Of a stretch of DNA of 64,000 nt, positions 1 to 8,068 are shown one piece after another; position 1 is the stretch's first letter, and each line of letters begins with the position of its first letter. The position numbers and the translations under genes were made by a program. The notes under the pieces were generated by a model that did not search any database, was not told the origin of the DNA, and was given only the letters and a program-made list of their open reading frames with translations. Origin of the DNA: Tranquillimonas rosea (lineage in GTDB: Bacteria > Pseudomonadota > Alphaproteobacteria > Rhodobacterales > Rhodobacteraceae); NCBI RefSeq assembly GCF_900111315.1, contig NZ_FOGU01000001.1, positions 248,001 to 312,000 on the forward strand. Direction: 5' to 3'.

Positions 1-2
1 AG

Positions 3-437
3 GGCAACGACCGCGCCCAGGTCCGCGCCATCTGGGCCGGAGAGTGCGACATCTCGCTGGGCAATACCTACTACATGGGGGCGATGATGAACGACCCCGA
101 GCAGCAGGAATGGGCAAACGCGGTCAACGTCACCTTCCCGACCTTCGAGGATAACGACACCACTCACGTCAACATCTCGGGTGTGGCGATGACCAATTCC
201 GCGCCGCACCCCGAAGACGCGAAGGCGTTCATGGAATTCCTCGCCTCGCCCGAGGCGCAGAAGATCTATGCCGACGTGGTGCACGAATACCCCGCCGACC
301 CCGAGACGACGCCGTCCGACCTCGTCGCCGGTTGGGGCGAGATCAAGCCGGACACCACGAACCTCGAAGCAATCGCCGCCCACCGCGCCGACGCGCTGCG
401 GCTGGTGCAGGAGGTGAACTTCGACGGCGGGGCCTGA
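3..437 (+). CDS. Fe3+ ABC transporter substrate-binding protein, C-terminal part
   Basis: This is the C-terminal 144 residues of a periplasmic solute-binding protein; the start lies before the window. Residues such as GECDISLGNTYYMG and the closing segment with a helix of the type AKAFMEFLASPEAQKIYA match the iron-binding FbpA/FutA family, where a tyrosine pair in a GNTYY-like motif ligates Fe3+. Such proteins deliver ferric iron to an inner-membrane ABC permease. A strong intrinsic terminator follows 28 bases after the stop, so this is the last gene of its transcript or a single-gene unit. The assignment to iron rather than another ion rests on family resemblance only. Confidence 0.85.
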   Translation, partial: GNDRAQVRAIWAGECDISLGNTYYMGAMMNDPEQQEWANAVNVTFPTFEDNDTTHVNISGVAMTNSAPHPEDAKAFMEFLASPEAQKIYADVVHEYPADPETTPSDLVAGWGEIKPDTTNLEAIAAHRADALRLVQEVNFDGGA

Positions 438-464
438 GCCCTCGCGCCATAAGCTGCAAGATCA

Positions 465-498
465 GGGCGCGATCCCAAGGGATTGCGCCCTTTTCTTT
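465..498 (+). terminator. Rho-independent terminator after the ABC binding protein
   Basis: A 12-bp stem (465-476 with 479-490, one G-T wobble) with an AA turn is followed by TTTTCTTT at 491-498. It sits 28 bases after the stop codon of the iron-binding protein gene. Confidence 0.85.
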
Positions 499-572
499 AT
501 ACGGTGACGCACGGGAAACGCGACGCAGCCATGTGCCGGTCTGCGTCGAGCGTCGTTCATCTTTTCGGAGAA

Positions 573-649
573 TGGCGCGGTTGACGGGACTCGAACCCGC
601 GACCCCCGGCGTGACAGGCCGGTACTCTAACCAACTGAGCTACAACCGC
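573..649 (-). tRNA. tRNA-Asp (GTC), copy 1
   Basis: Read on the minus strand the 77-nt sequence folds as a standard cloverleaf with acceptor stem GCGGTTG/CAACCGC, discriminator G73, encoded CCA, and an anticodon loop CTGTCAC giving GTC. It lies 31 bases from a nearly identical second copy, so the two are probably co-transcribed leftward. Confidence 0.97.
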
Positions 650-680
650 GCATCGCGTCGGCGAACCATCGGGGCAGCGG

Positions 681-757
681 TGGCGCGGTTGACGGGGCTC
701 GAACCCGCGACCCCCGGCGTGACAGGCCGGTACTCTAACCATCTGAGCTACAACCGC
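681..757 (-). tRNA. tRNA-Asp (GTC), copy 2
   Basis: This is a tandem duplicate of the neighbouring tRNA-Asp. It has the same acceptor stem, the same CTGTCAC anticodon loop and an encoded CCA. It differs only at a few positions of the D loop and T arm. On the minus strand it is the upstream member of the pair. Confidence 0.97.
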
Positions 758-1006
758 CCGCTGCCCGTCCGACGTATCCGCAGGACGTGGAGCGCGTGAT
801 AAGACCGAGCCCCGGCGGCGTCAAGCAGATTAGGGCCGGATCGCGGGCAAAATCCGCATGAAAAGACCTGACGTTCGGGCAATACGGCAATGGCTCCGCT
901 CGGCCCTCGGGTGCTGCCCGGTGAAAATGACGTTCACCGATGCGCAGCGCTTGGGGTATTTCTTGTTTCAGGCCGAATCCGCGCGGACATGACGGAGAGA
1001 AACACG

Positions 1007-1993
1007 ATGAGGGCGGTGATTCAGAATCGCTATGGGTCGCCGCAGGTGCTCCGCCTCGGCGATGTCCCGGACCCCGAGCCGGGGCCCGAGGACCTGCGCG
1101 TGGCGGTCGAGGCCAGTGCCGTAACCACCGGTGACTGGAGGCTCCGGGCCGCGGCCTATCCGCCGAGCCTGTGGCTACCGGGGCGGCTCTACAGCGGCTT
1201 GCGGGTGCCCAAGCACAAGGTGCCGGGCACCGTGTTCGCCGGCCATGTCGAAAGCACGGGCAGCGCCGTGTCGCGCTTTTCCCCCGGCGATCGGGTGTTC
1301 GGCATGACCACGCACGGCACGCACGCGGCACTCGTCTGCGTGGGGGCGACGTCGTGCGTGGCCCGGATCCCCGACGCCCTTTCGACTGAAGAGGCGGCAG
1401 CCCTGCCCTTCGGCGCGCTGTCGGCGCTGGTCTTTCTGCGCGACATGGCCGCGCTGCGGTCGGGTGAACGGCTGATGGTGATCGGGGCGACCGGCGGAGT
1501 CGGCATCCACGCAGTCCAGATCGGCCGCGCCTTCGGCGCCGACGTCACCGCCGTGGCCAGTGCCGCGAGCCTGCCCCTCGCCTCGGACATGGGCGCCTCG
1601 CATCTTCTGGATTATGCGCTGACGGACGTTCTGTCGGGGCGCCGCCGCTATGACGTCATCCTCGACACGATCGGCACCGCCTCGTTCCTGCAGGCGCGGC
1701 GGGCGCTGCGGCCGGGCGGACGCTTCGTGCCGCTGAACTTCGGCCTCGCGGACGTCGCCGTGTCGCTCGCCAGCCAGGTCATCGGCTCACGTCGCCTGCG
1801 CATCGGCATCGGCTCCGACCGGCAGGCGGATCTCGAGAAGATCGCTGGGCTCGTCTCGTCCGGCCAACTGCATCCCGTCATCGACGGTGTCTGGCCGCTG
1901 GACCGGATCGGCGAGGCACATGCGCGGGTCGAGAGCCGGCATACCCATGGCGCGGTGATCCTGCGCATGCCGCAGCCGGATCGCGGGGCCTGA
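1007..1993 (+). CDS. Zinc-independent MDR-family NAD(P)-dependent oxidoreductase
   Basis: The 328-residue protein has the GroES-like N-terminal fold of medium-chain dehydrogenases (residues about 1-130) followed by a Rossmann domain with the dinucleotide motif VIGATGGVGIHAVQIGRA and a conserved ILDTIG stretch. Structural-zinc cysteines are absent, as in quinone oxidoreductase-like members, which reduce quinones, enones or related carbonyls with NAD(P)H. I chose the ATG at 1007 because GGAGAG lies about 8 bases upstream; an in-frame ATG at 989 would add six residues. The frame stays open upstream to 890, but that part lacks family resemblance. The substrate cannot be inferred. Confidence 0.85.
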   Translation: MRAVIQNRYGSPQVLRLGDVPDPEPGPEDLRVAVEASAVTTGDWRLRAAAYPPSLWLPGRLYSGLRVPKHKVPGTVFAGHVESTGSAVSRFSPGDRVFGMTTHGTHAALVCVGATSCVARIPDALSTEEAAALPFGALSALVFLRDMAALRSGERLMVIGATGGVGIHAVQIGRAFGADVTAVASAASLPLASDMGASHLLDYALTDVLSGRRRYDVILDTIGTASFLQARRALRPGGRFVPLNFGLADVAVSLASQVIGSRRLRIGIGSDRQADLEKIAGLVSSGQLHPVIDGVWPLDRIGEAHARVESRHTHGAVILRMPQPDRGA

Positions 1994-2054
1994 TGCCCTT
2001 CTCCGGCGGGATGACGGGAACGTGGATTGCCCGCGCGCGGTTGGTCGGTCAGCA

Positions 2055-2435
2055 ATGCTGACGATGACCCGATCCGTATCCCGTGCGCTGTTGTGTGCCG
2101 CCCTCGCCGTTGCCGCCGTCCTGCTGGTCGGGGCGTTCGTGCCGGCGCGGCAACTTCGCGCCGTCACCACCCTGCCCGACAGCCTGCTGCATCTCGTCGG
2201 TGCGACGCTCCTGACATTCCTGCTGGTGCTGGCGCGTCCGGCCCGCTGGCGGACCTTGAGCCTCGCCGTGCTGAGCGGCGGGCTGCTGGTCGAGGTGCTT
2301 CAGCCGATGGTCGGGCGCGGCGCCGAGGGGCTCGACATCGCGGCGGACGTGACCGGGGTAATCATCGGCGCCTGCCTGGCGCTGATCCTGCGGTCTCCCG
2401 AGGACGATCACACCGCGCCGTCAGAGAGCCGGTAA
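2055..2435 (+). CDS. VanZ-like small membrane protein
   Basis: The 126-residue protein has about four hydrophobic segments. It carries the VanZ-family pattern DSLLHLVGATLLTFLL, then a short basic loop, then VEVLQPMVGRGAEGLDIAADV with a closing hydrophobic helix. VanZ-like proteins are inner-membrane proteins of unclear role; the founding member gives low-level teicoplanin resistance, but most chromosomal ones are not resistance genes. The stop codon ends one base before the attachment-site repeat at 2437, so the prophage sits immediately beside the gene without interrupting it. I preferred the start at 2055; a frame extension to 2022 is possible. Confidence 0.75.
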   Translation: MLTMTRSVSRALLCAALAVAAVLLVGAFVPARQLRAVTTLPDSLLHLVGATLLTFLLVLARPARWRTLSLAVLSGGLLVEVLQPMVGRGAEGLDIAADVTGVIIGACLALILRSPEDDHTAPSESR

Positions 2436-2436
2436 G

Positions 2437-2484
2437 TGGTGGGTGGTGAGGGATTCGAACCCCCGACATCTTCGGTGTAAACGA
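2437..2484. repeat. attL: displaced 3' half of tRNA-Val
   Basis: This 48-bp segment matches 55103-55150 with one mismatch (T at 2454 against C). It covers the CCA end, T arm and the 3' side of the anticodon arm of tRNA-Val. The remaining 5' half is missing here, so it cannot form a tRNA. It marks the left end of the integrated element. Confidence 0.95.
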
Positions 2485-2869
2485 GTACGGCGGATACTTA
2501 CCAACCTGATTTTCCGACAAAAGTGGTTCCCATACACACGCCGAACTCTAGCGATTTGCACCAGAACAGACCGAGAATTTGGGAACCGCAATCTTCGCTC
2601 TAACGACGCCCTCGATTGGGCTGCATGATGAACCAAGCTCAACCGGAGGCTGCGAACGCCAGAAGCCGATGGCGCTGGAGGCGCATGCGCAGGACGGCCG
2701 CCCCACATGCGTCTAATCCAGCTACGCTACAACTTGCCTTGCCCATGTTGAAAGCCCTCAACAGGATCGGGATAAGCGGCAAAAGCATAATGTCACCGCA
2801 GTCAGATTGTTGGCTGCATTCTGCGGATGAATATATTATAGAGCAATCTCGTTCTGCGCGAGGAGTTGT
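2485..2869. other. Left-end region without a convincing gene
   Basis: The 385 bases between attL and the first cargo gene contain the candidate arm sites at 2523-2589. Open frames here have no recognisable protein and no good ribosome binding site. The last 60 bases are AT-rich (a TATATTATAGAG stretch at about 2831-2842) and probably hold the promoter for the gene at 2870. Confidence 0.5.
2523..2589. promoter_or_regulatory. Candidate integrase arm-binding sites, left end
   Basis: GTGGTTCCC at 2523-2531 is the reverse complement of GGGAACCAC at 55042-55050, and GGGAACCGC at 2581-2589 is identical to 55063-55071. The repeats lie 39-105 bases inside attL and 32-61 bases inside attR. This is the arrangement expected for arm-type sites of a tyrosine integrase. 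Function is inferred from position and repetition only. Confidence 0.5.
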
Positions 2870-3460
2870 ATGTCGATCGCCAAAGTCCGGATTAGCTCAG
2901 TTCTCGTCCTCCTAGCCCTCGCGTCTCACCCTTCAGATAGCCAGGCAGACGGCTCCTTCTGGCAAGTCGACCTGGCACCGGGGTCGGTCTCGGCCGTGGC
3001 TTCCGTGGTGCGAGGTGACCTCACCTATGGCGCTGTCTATTCCAACACGGACGGGAGCGCGGCCGCGATTGCGAGCGTCGGATACGCCTTCCCCCTCCGC
3101 GATTGGGCCACGGTGAAGTTCGGACCCTCGCTTGGAGCCACGCGGGATGAGGGAGAGCCGCTCGATGATGTTGAACCCGGCCTGAAAGCCACCGTTGATC
3201 GCTACGCGCCTACTGAGTTCGGTGCGCTGTATCTGTTGGCTGAGGTGAACACGATCGATCGGTCTTGGTTTGCCCTGGCGCAGGCAAGCTTCGGCTCTGA
3301 GGGCTTCTCAGCCGAAATCTCTCGCGGCGGAAGCGACACCTACGATGAAGCCTCGCTGGCCTTCAACAAGCGGATCGAGGAGGCGCCATTGAGCCTTCGG
3401 GCAGGCTACCGTTTCTTTGCCAGGGAGGTCTTCGTCGGCTTTTCCGTCAACACGTTCTGA
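2870..3460 (+). CDS. Secreted, outer-membrane beta-barrel-like protein of the glucan cluster
   Basis: The 196-residue protein begins with a Sec-type signal peptide (about residues 1-26, ending near SQADG). The rest consists of short alternating hydrophobic/polar segments rich in glycine, tyrosine and tryptophan, and it ends in phenylalanine. This is the look of a small outer-membrane barrel. A ribosome binding site GAGGAG lies upstream of the ATG. It converges on the GT2 synthase gene and is separated from it by only 50 bases. By position it might help the polymer cross the outer membrane, as BcsS- or BcsC-like proteins are thought to do, but I recognise no specific family. Confidence 0.65.
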   Translation: MSIAKVRISSVLVLLALASHPSDSQADGSFWQVDLAPGSVSAVASVVRGDLTYGAVYSNTDGSAAAIASVGYAFPLRDWATVKFGPSLGATRDEGEPLDDVEPGLKATVDRYAPTEFGALYLLAEVNTIDRSWFALAQASFGSEGFSAEISRGGSDTYDEASLAFNKRIEEAPLSLRAGYRFFAREVFVGFSVNTF

Positions 3461-3510
3461 CAGCGGGGACGCGAGAGATGTGCCGCGCATGAGACGGGCG
3501 ACGCTTGTAG

Positions 3511-5493
3511 CTATCTGGGCGGTCTGCGGCTGAATGTCAGTCTTTGTGCGATATCCGACAGCATCGCCGATACTCTAACATGCCCGACCCCCGGCGCATT
3601 GTCCTCGGCATAAAAGCGCAGGAATAAGGCCTCACGCTGCGCGCCGTTGGGGAACAATTGCACTCTGGCACCGTCCATGGTGGGCGAGATCACCGATGCG
3701 TCGATCGGTCCGACCTCGCGGATATCAAGCGCTCCATGGGTTCCTTGCTCAAGACGTTTGCCACGTAGCCGCGCGGTGTCCGCCGTCAGGGACGTCAGCC
3801 ACAGGTGGATCGGAGCACCGCTGACCGAGAAGGTCGCGCGCTCGGGTTCATCGGCCACGTGCCGTTCACGCCTCGGCAACTCGACACACGCCACGATTGT
3901 CACGCTCAACACGACCAAGTTGTAGATCGTCCAGAACAGGACAACCCACTTTCCGTCGCCGGCATCGTAATAGGCGAAGCTGTCCGAGACGATGCCGAGC
4001 AGAAGCCCGACCAGTGTCAGGACAAAGAGGGCCAGGAAGGGCGCCATCATCCCCCATTGGATCACGATCCGAGACCGGTCGCCCCCTTTGGCGGTGACCG
4101 AGAACGGGTGGCCGTTCGGCTTGAGAAGCCCGGTGAAGGCCGCCCGGCTGATTGGGATCGCCCCGATGAGTTGGCTCACGTCATTGAGGACTGGCACCAC
4201 CATCCCGCGGCTCAAGAGGTTTAGCACGGTGATGATCCAAAGGAAGAATGGCCCGAAATGGGAGATCACATCTGGCAGCCGTGCATCGACCACCGTGATG
4301 TTGAAGTACCAGTAGAGCAGTGGATAGACGATCGCTGCAATCCTGAACGGGAACGTCGTCATCCAGAACAGCACGGAATCGATCACGCTCCAGCGGTCGC
4401 GTAGGCGCAGATTGTTACGGGCGAAGGGGCCCATCGAGGATCGCGCGATCTGCATCAGCCCGAGACACCAACGCGCGCGCTGCGTCACGTATTCCTTGAG
4501 ACCCTCGGGGGCGAGGCCCTCGGTTAGCGGCTCTGTCAGGTAGACGGTCTTCCAGCCGATGTTCTGGAGGGCCAGGGTGAGCATGAAATCCTCGGTCACG
4601 CTCTCGGTCGGAAGCCCGCCCAGATCCTGTAGTGCCTGCCAGCGGCAGACCGAGGACGTTCCGCAACAGAACGCGATCCCCCACCCGTCGCGGGACGCCT
4701 GCATGTGGTCGAAAAAGAAGCGCTGCTCGTCGGGGTACGAGCGCCAGACCCCAAGGTTATGCTGGATCGGGTCGGCGTTGAAAAAGTGCTGTGGTGTCTG
4801 GACGAGGCCGACCTCTGGATCATGGAAGAGGGCCAGTGTTCGGGAAATGAACCCCCGGTGCGGCACGAAATCGGCGTCGAGAACCGCGACGAACTCCGGC
4901 GGCTCGGCATCCTCGGCGAGCCGCGCTAGCGCATGGTTGATGTTTCCGGCCTTCGAGCCCTTGTTATCGGGACGTCGCATGTATCGAACGCCCTGCGCGG
5001 CACAGAAGTCGCGCAGCCAGTCACGTCGCCCGTCGTCGAGCACAAGCACTTGCTTGTTTGCGTGGCGGAGGGATTTCGCGCCGATGATCGTCCGCTCGAG
5101 CACTTCCAGCTCTTCGTTATAGGTCGCGATCAGCAAGGCGACCCGCGGCTCTGTCGCGCCCCACCATCCACTGTTCGCGTCGGCCTCCTCGCTGCGAAGC
5201 CGAAGCCGGGACATGATGATGAACGCGCTGAACGAGCCGATCAGCGAGAGCATCTCCAGCAGGAAAAGCGAACCGCTGGCCAGGAAATCCAGCGTCAGGC
5301 CGGCCGGCGCCAGGGTCTCTGTCGCGCGCCATAGGGCGTAGCGGAGGCCGAGGAGGAATGCGACGGCGAAGAGCAAACCTCGGTGAAGGTTCCGACGCCG
5401 ATCAATGATGGACGGAAGGATCAGACCGATGCCGGCGACCAGCAGGACCAGCAGCCAGGCGGACCCCAGTTCACTGAGATTGGGGAACGGCAT
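3511..5493 (-). CDS. Membrane GT2 beta-glucan synthase (BcsA/BgsA-like)
   Basis: This 660-residue inner-membrane protein has two or three N-terminal membrane segments and a processive family-2 glycosyltransferase domain (residues about 115-345). The catalytic signature is complete: DDG at 153-155, DAD at 206-208, TED at 300-302 and QRARW at 338-342. Several membrane segments (about 365-560) and a soluble C-terminal domain follow. The tail begins PRRERH but lacks a clean PilZ DxSxxG motif. Such enzymes polymerise UDP-glucose into cellulose or related beta-glucans and extrude the chain. No BcsB or BcsC is present; a HlyD-like partner precedes it. That pairing is the one seen in rhizobial mixed-linkage glucan synthesis (bgsB-bgsA). 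ATG 5493 starts 5 bases after the preceding stop. Confidence 0.85.
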   Translation of the reverse strand: MPFPNLSELGSAWLLVLLVAGIGLILPSIIDRRRNLHRGLLFAVAFLLGLRYALWRATETLAPAGLTLDFLASGSLFLLEMLSLIGSFSAFIIMSRLRLRSEEADANSGWWGATEPRVALLIATYNEELEVLERTIIGAKSLRHANKQVLVLDDGRRDWLRDFCAAQGVRYMRRPDNKGSKAGNINHALARLAEDAEPPEFVAVLDADFVPHRGFISRTLALFHDPEVGLVQTPQHFFNADPIQHNLGVWRSYPDEQRFFFDHMQASRDGWGIAFCCGTSSVCRWQALQDLGGLPTESVTEDFMLTLALQNIGWKTVYLTEPLTEGLAPEGLKEYVTQRARWCLGLMQIARSSMGPFARNNLRLRDRWSVIDSVLFWMTTFPFRIAAIVYPLLYWYFNITVVDARLPDVISHFGPFFLWIITVLNLLSRGMVVPVLNDVSQLIGAIPISRAAFTGLLKPNGHPFSVTAKGGDRSRIVIQWGMMAPFLALFVLTLVGLLLGIVSDSFAYYDAGDGKWVVLFWTIYNLVVLSVTIVACVELPRRERHVADEPERATFSVSGAPIHLWLTSLTADTARLRGKRLEQGTHGALDIREVGPIDASVISPTMDGARVQLFPNGAQREALFLRFYAEDNAPGVGHVRVSAMLSDIAQRLTFSRRPPR

Positions 5494-5497
5494 GGCG

Positions 5498-6670
5498 TCA
5501 GCCGAACAACCCGCGGACCCAGTCGAGCGGGCGCCTGTCAAAGAAGGCCCGCCCGGTACGCCCTATGGCGCAGCCGAGTTCGTCATCCGAACGCAGTTCC
5601 GGCACCTGCAACAAGACATCATAGCGCTCGAGATGGCGTTGGCTCGGGGCGATGGCCAGGTTGCGATAGATCGTTCCCGCGCCACTTCCGGCAAGCCGTG
5701 CGACCGTGGCATCGAAGGTCAGGGAGGCTCCGAGCAATCTGAACTCTGCCGATTGCCCGGGCGACAACGTGTTGTAGATGCTTTCGGTCACTGAAAGCGT
5801 CACCATGGTCGATCCGCAATCGACCAGCCGGAGGATCGGGTCGCCGCGCTGCACGACCACGCCATCAGCCTGTAAAACCTCCCAGTAGGATCCCTCGACG
5901 GGAGAGGTGATCTGTCCGCCGCGCAAGGCGTTGACGCGCACCTGCTCACGGGCCAGGCGCTCTTCCACGGCCTCGAGCGCGGCCTCGGCGCGTGCTGCTT
6001 CTGCCTCGAAGCTGGCCAGGTCGCTTTGCAGCTCCACCACGCGCTGTTCAGCGTTCGGCGCATCGTTGTAACCGTCGCCAAGAAACACGCCCGCCTCGGC
6101 CGCGCGCAAGGCGATCTCCAGCACGGCGACACGTTCCCGCGCGTGATCGAGTGCAAGTTCTCGCGTGATTGGTTCGAAGGGTAGGCGGTCCTGCCCGTCA
6201 TCCAGACCATCTACGAGTTGTTGCCCTTCCGCGCTCGGAAGACCTTCTTCCTGGAGCAGCTCCAGACGATTCCGGGCGTGATCGAGGCGCGTGCGCAGAT
6301 CGGTCAGCCGTTCTTTGCGATACGTCTCTCCCCGAGCGCGTAGACTGGCCATTATGGCTTGGGTCTTTTCCATCATCGAACGCGCCGCGGCGAGTTCCGC
6401 CTCGGCGCGCGCACGCTCCAGGCGCAAATCGTTCAGACGAAGATTGTCGACCAGCGCGTCTTCGATCGAGGCAAGTTCCTCTGCCTGCGAGACGCGAGAC
6501 CCGAGCGTGCGGTCCTGTAGGTCGAGCGTTCCCGCGACATCGGCCCGAAGCGTCACGACCTCGGCGTTGATCACGGCGTCGGCGCTCGCCCCGGCCATCT
6601 GCTCTCCGACGATGATCCACACCGCCAGAAGGACGACAACCAGCCCGCCTATCAGTCGGAAAAAGCGCAT
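5498..6670 (-). CDS. HlyD-like membrane fusion/adaptor protein (BgsB-like)
   Basis: The 390-residue protein has one N-terminal membrane anchor (residues about 5-22), a long coiled-coil region rich in Glu, Ala, Arg and Leu (about 65-260), and flanking segments including ITSPVEGSYWEVLQADGVVV that resemble the lipoyl/barrel-sandwich halves of HlyD-type adaptors. It would sit in the periplasm and link the inner-membrane synthase to the outer membrane. The gene is directly upstream of the GT2 gene with a 4-base gap, so the two are translationally close and likely form one complex. ATG 6670 begins the hydrophobic anchor; the longer frame from 6724 has no family resemblance. Confidence 0.8.
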   Translation of the reverse strand: MRFFRLIGGLVVVLLAVWIIVGEQMAGASADAVINAEVVTLRADVAGTLDLQDRTLGSRVSQAEELASIEDALVDNLRLNDLRLERARAEAELAAARSMMEKTQAIMASLRARGETYRKERLTDLRTRLDHARNRLELLQEEGLPSAEGQQLVDGLDDGQDRLPFEPITRELALDHARERVAVLEIALRAAEAGVFLGDGYNDAPNAEQRVVELQSDLASFEAEAARAEAALEAVEERLAREQVRVNALRGGQITSPVEGSYWEVLQADGVVVQRGDPILRLVDCGSTMVTLSVTESIYNTLSPGQSAEFRLLGASLTFDATVARLAGSGAGTIYRNLAIAPSQRHLERYDVLLQVPELRSDDELGCAIGRTGRAFFDRRPLDWVRGLFG

Positions 6671-6760
6671 GCCGGGATCCTCGCTACTCTGCCTCCGGGT
6701 GTAAAACGGGAGGCGCCCACCCAAATTCCACCTCTAGATGATCAGTGTTCGGAAACGGCT

Positions 6761-7807
6761 TCAACCCGCGGCGCAGGTCGAACTCTCTGCATCGGCCACT
6801 TGAACGAGCAGGTAGAGGGAGGCCGGGTAGTAGGGTCCTCGGACGGGCGAGCCGGCAGTCGAAGCGTCGACCAGGTGACAGGCGATCAGATTCTTTACTG
6901 CGATGTATCCCGGCAAGTCGCTTGTTGCCACGATGTCTCCGAGTAGGTTCCGCGCTACCACGACTTGACCCTTGTGTGCACTGATAAGCCGCTCACGCGC
7001 CAGCGCGACCGCGGGATGCGACCGTCGTCCCGACCAGATCAGGTAGAGAGGGATCCGCAATGCATCGTAGGCGGATCTCAGGTCATGTTCCTGCGGCGAG
7101 ACGTATCCTCTCTCTGTGACATCGATCCAGTCAGGCATGCGACCCGTGTGCGCCAGTTCCGCAAGACAGGTCTCGCCATGGTCGGCTGCACGGATGAGAC
7201 GGGCGTCATTGTTCGCCATGCCCAATTCGCGGAGAGCGCGCGGCATGATGTAGGATGGGTTGAGCAACACGCGCGCCGAGCCTGCGCGCGCCTCGGCAGA
7301 GGGGCGCAAGAGCAGCTCAGCGGCGGCGCGCGGGTCTGGCCAGAGGCAGCTTGCCGAAATATCACGTGCGATTGCCAAGTAGACTTCGGCATCGACGTCC
7401 CAGCCCGAGTCCCGTGCCGCGCGCAACAGGGCCCACGCCCGAAAGAGATCGCCGTCGGTCGCGTTATGCCAGTCCGCGCCCTGGACACCGGCTCCCGGTG
7501 TCCATCGCCACGCCATCAACGCATCGCGGCGGACAAGGAGGTTGGCCCGCGTCCAACGCTCGATCCTATCGAAAGCATCCGAGTCGCCTCGGGCCTGCGC
7601 CAGAAGCAGGCCGTAGCCCTGACCCTCCGAATGACTCGCATCCTCCTGTTCCGGATCGACCACACGCCCGTCATCCCGTAGAAACCGGCTTTTCCATGCA
7701 GTCCAAGCGTCATCCAACTGCGTCTCTCCATGGGTTTGACGACCGAGCGCGAGCTGGGGAAAGCCGAACGCTGCTCCAAGCAGGGCAAGAAGCATTCTGC
7801 GGTTCAT
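6761..7807 (-). CDS. GH8 endoglucanase (BcsZ-like)
   Basis: The 348-residue protein has an N-terminal signal peptide (about residues 1-22) and the glycoside hydrolase family 8 fold. The catalytic acid motif HSEGQGYGLLLA places the general acid at Glu61, and ADWHNATDGDLFRAWALL carries the conserved aspartates at 118 and 120. GH8 enzymes cut beta-1,4 bonds in cellulose or mixed-linkage glucans in the periplasm, trimming nascent polymer. It is the first gene of a leftward operon (this gene, the HlyD-like gene, the GT2 gene), 90 bases before the adaptor gene. A divergent regulatory gap of 261 bases separates it from the sensor gene at 8069. Confidence 0.9.
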   Translation of the reverse strand: MNRRMLLALLGAAFGFPQLALGRQTHGETQLDDAWTAWKSRFLRDDGRVVDPEQEDASHSEGQGYGLLLAQARGDSDAFDRIERWTRANLLVRRDALMAWRWTPGAGVQGADWHNATDGDLFRAWALLRAARDSGWDVDAEVYLAIARDISASCLWPDPRAAAELLLRPSAEARAGSARVLLNPSYIMPRALRELGMANNDARLIRAADHGETCLAELAHTGRMPDWIDVTERGYVSPQEHDLRSAYDALRIPLYLIWSGRRSHPAVALARERLISAHKGQVVVARNLLGDIVATSDLPGYIAVKNLIACHLVDASTAGSPVRGPYYPASLYLLVQVADAESSTCAAG

Positions 7808-8068
7808 AACCGTTCCTCTTCACTGGCACATTCAGCATGCCCTCGACGGCCCGCGAGTGCTGTGACACAGGCGTGCCGCCAAAGTTGCGTAAAGGCAACC
7901 TGGAGTACCTACCGATGATAAGGCCACGTTATTGCGTAGAGATAGGCGGCCGTCTCAGAAAGGACAAATTCTCCTTGGATGTTATCTACGGAAACCCTCT
8001 TCAAAGGTAGGCGTGTCGGATGGCAGAGGTCGTCGTAAGGTAGTGCAAAAGGTGTTCGGAGAGCATGA

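Noticed and set aside
332-799. 155-codon frame overlapping both tRNA-Asp genes
   Set aside because: Its sequence is a translation of the tRNA genes and terminator region; the repeated peptide comes from the duplicated tRNA.
2616-2915. 99-codon frame near attL
   Set aside because: It overlaps the start of the secreted protein gene at 2870 and has no start signal or family resemblance.
3511-7807. Complete bacterial cellulose (bcsABZC) operon
   Set aside because: BcsB and BcsC are absent, the adaptor is HlyD-like and the PilZ motif is degenerate, so cellulose is only one possibility.
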